Shown here: one piece after another, positions 60,091-64,000 of the stretch | Layout of the letters: the number at the start of each line of letters is the position of its first letter | Numbering within the stretch: position 1 is the first letter of the stretch | Origin: Neobacillus muris | Lineage (GTDB): Bacteria > Bacillota > Bacilli > Bacillales > Cytobacillaceae | Length of the DNA stretch: 64,000 bases | Direction: 5' to 3' | Assembly (NCBI RefSeq): GCF_943193175.1 | Contig: NZ_CALPDF010000001.1 | Coordinates: 1-64,000 of the forward strand | The notes under the pieces: generated by a model | What the model was told of the DNA's origin: nothing | Seen by the model: the letters and a program-made list of their open reading frames with translations, nothing else | The model's database searches: none | Position numbers and translations under genes: made by a program

Positions 60091-60536
60091 TGAAAAGCGT
60101 TTATCTTCCATCCCTAAATTTCGCTCCCCCTGCTTGAATCCTGGAATTTCAATATTTATGCTGATATCCTTCTAAACCCCCAAATAGGGAGAATTGAAAA
60201 TGGAGACTTTATTTACTATTAGTGCCGGCTTCATCATGACCACTTGCTCTATTCATTTATAATACATCGCTTGTTTCCTATCCCCCTCACTGACACACCC
60301 CCGCACCCATCCACTACATCTATTATTTATGGATAATATTAGAATAAATAACTATTTTTTCAAAAAAATCTTGTAAACTATTCTTCCAACTTCAAAGACA
60401 GAAAAATTTACAAACCTTATACTTTTTAACCATAGAGAGCTCTTATGAAAATAGTCATGAGGAGGGGATTGCACCTTAGCAGCCAATAACACTTTCCTTC
60501 TTAGTTCCTGCCGAAAAATATATTAGGGGGTCTATT
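60091..60536 (+). other. Gap upstream of the branched-chain amino acid ABC operon
   Basis: About 445 bases without a clear gene. It must carry the livJ-type promoter. A 14-codon frame (60445-60489) contains AGGAGGGG, a strong ribosome binding site with no start codon at a suitable distance. No T-box, riboswitch or convincing CodY box was seen. Confidence 0.4.
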
Positions 60537-61736
60537 ATGTTGAATAAAAAAGCTGTATCACTTTTTATCACTGCTGGATTAGTAATGGGAATCCTCAGTG
60601 GCTGTGCCTCATCCAGCGACTCAGCTAATTCCAGCGGAGAATCAGAAGGAAAGACCGTCATTAAAATTGCTACACAATCTCCTCTTTCCGGCGGCAGCGC
60701 CACTTTAGGCGAGGCAATCAAACTGGGAGCACAATTAGCCTTAGAAGACCAGAAGGAAGAATTCGCCAAAAAAGGATTCGAGCTGCAGCTGGTTCCTTAC
60801 GATGACCAAGGGGATCCGAAAAAAGGGGTCGCCAATGCCCAACTAATTGCTTCTGACAAAGAAATACTGGGTGTCGTCGGCCACTTGAACTCAGGAGTTG
60901 CCATCCCTTCCTCAGAAACGTATGAAAAATACAACATCGTCATGGTATCACCAGCGAATACAGCAACAGAGATCACCGACCGCGGCTTGAAAGTAACCAA
61001 TCGGATTGTCGCCCGCGATGATTTCCAAGGACCAGCTGGGGCAGAATATGCCGTTGAAACGTTAAAAGCCAAAAAAATCTTTGTCATTCAAGACAAAACA
61101 GCCTATGGAACAGGTTTAGCAGATGCCTTTAAAGCGGCTGCTGAAGAACTGGGGGCAGAAATTGTCGGCTACGAAGGGATTACCGTCGGCGAAAAGGACT
61201 TTAATGGTGTACTCAACCAAGTTGCCTCGAAAAAGCCAGATCTCATTTACTTCGGCGGGATGTACTCTGAAGGCGGATTGATTCTTAAACAAGCTGTTGA
61301 TAAGGGAATTAACGTACCGTTTATGGGCGGAGATGCCCTTGACTCTTCCGCATTCGTAGATATTGCCGGTGAGACGGTCACAAATGCCTTTATCACCTCA
61401 GTAGCCGGGGATACAACCAAGACAGAGGAAGGCAAAAAATTCGCTGACGACTACAAAAAGAAGTTTAACAAAAACATAGAATCCTATTCTGCTTATGCAT
61501 ATGACAGCATGGGCGTGGTCCTGAAAGGCTTATCCGATGCCATTGAAAAAAATGACGGGAAACTGCCGACACGCGAGCAAGTCCGTGACGCAGTCCGGGC
61601 GATTCAAGATTATAAAGGTGTAGTAACCCAAGTCAGCTTTGATGAAAAAGGCGACAATAAATATGGAAAAATCTTTATCTATAAGTTTAATGAAGCCAGT
61701 TATCCTGCAACGATGGAAGGGGAGGTAAGCAAATAA
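60537..61736 (+). CDS. livJ: Branched-chain amino acid ABC transporter, substrate-binding lipoprotein
   Basis: A 399-residue periplasmic-type binding protein of the Leu/Ile/Val family, anchored as a lipoprotein by the lipobox ILSGCASS (Cys at about residue 22). The mature domain starts IKIATQSPLSGGSATLGEAIKLGAQLALED, typical of LivJ-like receptors. YDDQGDPKKGVANAQLI and GPAGAEYAVETLK are further conserved blocks. RBS TTAGGGGG. A hairpin follows it, probably lowering expression of the permease genes downstream. The ligand could also be an amide or urea. Confidence 0.92.
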   Translation: MLNKKAVSLFITAGLVMGILSGCASSSDSANSSGESEGKTVIKIATQSPLSGGSATLGEAIKLGAQLALEDQKEEFAKKGFELQLVPYDDQGDPKKGVANAQLIASDKEILGVVGHLNSGVAIPSSETYEKYNIVMVSPANTATEITDRGLKVTNRIVARDDFQGPAGAEYAVETLKAKKIFVIQDKTAYGTGLADAFKAAAEELGAEIVGYEGITVGEKDFNGVLNQVASKKPDLIYFGGMYSEGGLILKQAVDKGINVPFMGGDALDSSAFVDIAGETVTNAFITSVAGDTTKTEEGKKFADDYKKKFNKNIESYSAYAYDSMGVVLKGLSDAIEKNDGKLPTREQVRDAVRAIQDYKGVVTQVSFDEKGDNKYGKIFIYKFNEASYPATMEGEVSK

Positions 61737-61748
61737 CCGCAAAGCTTC

Positions 61749-61790
61749 AAAGAAAGGGCAGCGGCTTCGTTCCCTTTCTTTATTCTTTTG
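61749..61790 (+). terminator. Intra-operon attenuating terminator after livJ
   Basis: A perfect 10-base stem, AAAGAAAGGG with CCCTTTCTTT, has a 13-base loop and is followed by ATTCTTTT. Between the receptor gene and the permease gene, it likely makes the receptor more abundant. Confidence 0.75.
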
Positions 61791-61806
61791 AAAGTGTGGT
61801 GAGAGG

Positions 61807-62793
61807 ATGCTGACAGACGTTATACAAACACTTCCACAAGTCATCGTGGATGGGCTGACATTAGGAGCGGTTTATGCCGTGATCGCCATCGGATACACGA
61901 TGGTTTACGGAATTTTGGAGTTAATCAATTTTGCTCATGGAGAAATTTTTATGACAGGAGCTTTTATCGGGACAGCCATCCTGCTGACATTTAGCGGAAT
62001 CGGCTGGCTCTCAGCGATGCCTGCCATCATCGTTCTCATTATTGTCCTGATTGCCACCAGCATTTTAACCGGCTTTTTGGGGATGGGGATCGAACGGGTG
62101 GCCTACCGTCCGCTCCGGAATGCACCGAAACTCATCACCCTGATTACCGCAATCGGGATCTCCTTTCTGCTTCAAGATATTATTCGCTTTATAGCAGAGG
62201 TGAAAAAAGGAAACTATATTATCACAGGACCATCGCTATTCACAGGGAAAATGAAATTAGAAGCTTCCTCTTTATGGCCGCAATTTCATGATGCTTCTTT
62301 TAAAAGCACCTTTCTTGTGGTCTTGATTACGGCCATCATCATGATGTTGGTTCTGGACCTGTTTGTCAACCACACCAAATGGGGAATGGCGATTCGCGCT
62401 GTCGCCCAGGACCGCGACACCGCTGCACTGATGACGATCAATGTCAACAAGGTTATTTCGGTCACATTTTTTGTCGGATCAGCGCTCGGCGGTGCAACAG
62501 GTGTGCTCTTTGCCGTGCAATATGGAACGATTGATCCGTACATCGGCTTTATTCTCGGCATCAAAGCCTTCACAGCTGCCGTCCTTGGCGGGATTGGAAA
62601 CATCCGTGGTGCGATGGTTGGCGGGATGGTCATCGGCATGCTGGAGATGTTTGCCGCTGCCAATTTATCCGGTTTGACCGGCGGCGTTTTTGGAGCAGAG
62701 TACAAGGATGTGTTTGCGTTTATTATTTTAATTGTAGTCCTCATTTTCAAACCAGAAGGGCTGTTTGGAAAAGCAGCCGTTGAGAAAGTGTAG
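61807..62793 (+). CDS. livH: Branched-chain amino acid ABC permease LivH
   Basis: A 328-residue membrane subunit with about eight helices. LGAVYAVIAIGYTMVYGILELINFAHGEIFM near the start and AVAQDRDTAALMTINVNKVI (the EAA-type loop) identify LivH. GIGNIRGAMVGGMVIGMLEM lies near the end. The ATG follows GTGAGAGG. The LivM gene starts 9 bases after the stop. Confidence 0.95.
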   Translation: MLTDVIQTLPQVIVDGLTLGAVYAVIAIGYTMVYGILELINFAHGEIFMTGAFIGTAILLTFSGIGWLSAMPAIIVLIIVLIATSILTGFLGMGIERVAYRPLRNAPKLITLITAIGISFLLQDIIRFIAEVKKGNYIITGPSLFTGKMKLEASSLWPQFHDASFKSTFLVVLITAIIMMLVLDLFVNHTKWGMAIRAVAQDRDTAALMTINVNKVISVTFFVGSALGGATGVLFAVQYGTIDPYIGFILGIKAFTAAVLGGIGNIRGAMVGGMVIGMLEMFAAANLSGLTGGVFGAEYKDVFAFIILIVVLIFKPEGLFGKAAVEKV

Positions 62794-62802
62794 GTGAACT
62801 TG

Positions 62803-64000
62803 GTGAAAGCCCTCATTTCTTCCCTATCAGAAAATCGGTTGGCCCAAATTTTGTTATTTTCGGTTTACGTTCTCATTACTTCAGCCAGCCTGTTTTTAGC
62901 TGAAAAATCGGTTGTCGCCTTTTTGCTATTGTTACTTTCCATTCTTATCTTATATTTTTTAAACTTAAAAACGGTCTGGAAATGGATCATCGGTTTTGTC
63001 ATTCTTGGCGTGCTGCTGCCGGTTTCCGCAAGCCAGGGGCCTTCCTATCAATCATACATGGAAGTGGCGACATTAGTTGGCATTTACGTTGCCATGGCAT
63101 TGGGACTAAATATTGTCGTTGGTCTTGCCGGGCTTCTGGATCTGGGGTTTGTCGCCTTTTTTGCAGTTGGTGCCTATACGTATGGAATTTTCGCCACGCC
63201 GCAGGCCGCTAATTTTATGCCATTTGGAAGCTATCCGCTTTCCGGGGGAAGCTTTTGGATCTTCCTGTTAATCGGCTGTTTTGCGGCGGCCTTGTTTGGC
63301 ATCTTGCTCGGGATCCCGGTGCTTAGGGTCAAAGGGGATTATTTGGCGATTGTCACCTTGGGGTTCGGGGAAATCATTCGGATTGTGTTCAATAATATGG
63401 ATAAGCCTGTCAACATTACGAACGGGTCCATGGGGATCGCTTCGATTACCCCGCCGAGCATTTTCGGCATCGACCTTCTCTATCCGAACCAATTTTACTA
63501 TGTGGTCTTCGGCATTGTTCTATTCACGATCTATGTGGTGCGAAAATTGGAATACTCCAAAGTCGGCCGTGCCTGGAAAGCGGTAAGAGAAAATGAAATT
63601 GCTGCCCAGGCCATGGGGATCCCTCTTGTGAAAACAAAGCTGACGGCCTTTGCGATCGGGGCTTCTTTTTCAGGAATGATGGGGGTGGTATTTGCCGCCA
63701 AGCAAACCTTTGTTGATCCAACCAGCTTTACTTTGCTGGAATCGACGACCATCCTTGTCATGGTTCTGCTCGGCGGGATGGGCAGTGTCCCCGGAGTCAT
63801 TTTAGGGGCAGCCGTTGTTACCATTTTAAATCTTCAGGTCCTGACGGAATTAACCAACTGGATGAATCAGCTGAGTTTAAGCGGCGTAATAGCCATCCCT
63901 GAAGCGCTGTCTCCCGTAAAAATGCAGCGGTTTATTTTTGGAGCCCTGCTGATCGCTTTCGCCCTATACCGCTCTCAAGGATTGCTCCCGGCGAAAAACC
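62803..64000 (+). CDS. livM: Branched-chain amino acid ABC permease LivM (cut by window end)
   Basis: The frame stays open to the window edge (399 codons seen). Several hydrophobic helices, then MALGLNIVVGLAGLLDLGFV and FAVGAYTYG, identify LivM; GIPVLRVKGDYLAIVTLGFG and AVRENEIAAQAMGIPLVKTK (EAA loop) follow. The start is GTG 62803 preceded by AGGTGA. The ATP-binding subunits livG and livF are expected beyond the window. Confidence 0.93.
   Translation, partial: MKALISSLSENRLAQILLFSVYVLITSASLFLAEKSVVAFLLLLLSILILYFLNLKTVWKWIIGFVILGVLLPVSASQGPSYQSYMEVATLVGIYVAMALGLNIVVGLAGLLDLGFVAFFAVGAYTYGIFATPQAANFMPFGSYPLSGGSFWIFLLIGCFAAALFGILLGIPVLRVKGDYLAIVTLGFGEIIRIVFNNMDKPVNITNGSMGIASITPPSIFGIDLLYPNQFYYVVFGIVLFTIYVVRKLEYSKVGRAWKAVRENEIAAQAMGIPLVKTKLTAFAIGASFSGMMGVVFAAKQTFVDPTSFTLLESTTILVMVLLGGMGSVPGVILGAAVVTILNLQVLTELTNWMNQLSLSGVIAIPEALSPVKMQRFIFGALLIAFALYRSQGLLPAKN

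Noticed and set aside
60091-60536. CodY or T-box control of the branched-chain amino acid operon
   Set aside because: The best AATTTTCWGAAAATT-like sequence had about six mismatches, and no T-box stem or specifier region was recognisable.

Overview
This 64 kb window is chromosomal DNA of a spore-forming member of the Bacillaceae (a Bacillus or Neobacillus type genome). The evidence is gene content and order known from Bacillus (amiE-nagZ-namZ, xpaC-yaaN, opuAA-AB-AC with gbsR, an Lrp regulator overlapping an alanine-type aminotransferase), mother-cell-lysis-type amidases, a Sin-domain antirepressor-like peptide, Gram-positive Shine-Dalgarno sequences with many GTG and TTG starts, and lipoprotein and cell-wall sorting signals. 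No rRNA, tRNA, CRISPR array, prophage or plasmid module was seen.

Layout. 0.2-5.4 kb: leftward muropeptide-recycling operon, followed by about 180 bp densely packed with DnaA-box-like nonamers. 6-10 kb: small genes, yaaN/xpaC, a TM2-domain protein and a VOC protein. 10-14 kb: zinc transporter, a frameshifted yifB/comM ATPase, a ferritin-like protein, and gbsR. 14.5-22 kb: opuA glycine betaine importer, secreted nucleotidase, a decayed RND pump and a purine permease. 22.9-26.9 kb: oligogalacturonide uptake and hydrolysis genes with an AraC regulator and a cre site inside the promoter. 26.9-31 kb: galE, two related cell-wall amidases and an orphan SinI-like peptide. 31-40 kb: alaR/alaT-like pair, glycine-rich protein, VanZ protein, a TetR-controlled oxidoreductase, thioesterase, acyltransferase, DMT transporter and subtilase. 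41-51 kb: a 1945-residue cell-wall-anchored phosphoesterase, a HupE-like protein, UDP-glucose dehydrogenase and a GT4 glycosyltransferase. 51-58 kb: ung, a REP-associated tyrosine transposase (RAYT), a chromate transporter pair and small genes. 58-60 kb: an ACT/PFL operon behind a glycine riboswitch. 60.5-64 kb: start of a branched-chain amino acid ABC operon, cut by the window edge.

Three systems stand out. First, the 41-51 kb block contains two promoters with the same PhoP-activated design: TTAACA-like hexamers at 11 bp spacing ending 9 bp before the -10. One drives the giant surface phosphoesterase, the other ugd plus the glycosyltransferase. I infer a phosphate-starvation module that scavenges phosphate outside the cell and makes glucuronate-containing glycopolymer or glycolipid. 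Second, nine intergenic clusters (about 18 copies) of a palindromic repeat with core GGGGGACTGTCCCC lie between 34.6 and 58.2 kb, and the RAYT gene sits between two of them. This is a REP/RAYT system. Third, the DnaA-box array at 5.6-5.8 kb lies far from any dnaA/dnaN-type gene and looks like a DnaA-binding locus outside oriC.

Three genes (yifB, the RND pump, a CBO0543-type membrane protein) carry apparent single-base indels, two of them in homopolymers, so either gene decay or sequencing error must be considered. All assignments come from reading the sequence; no database search was run.
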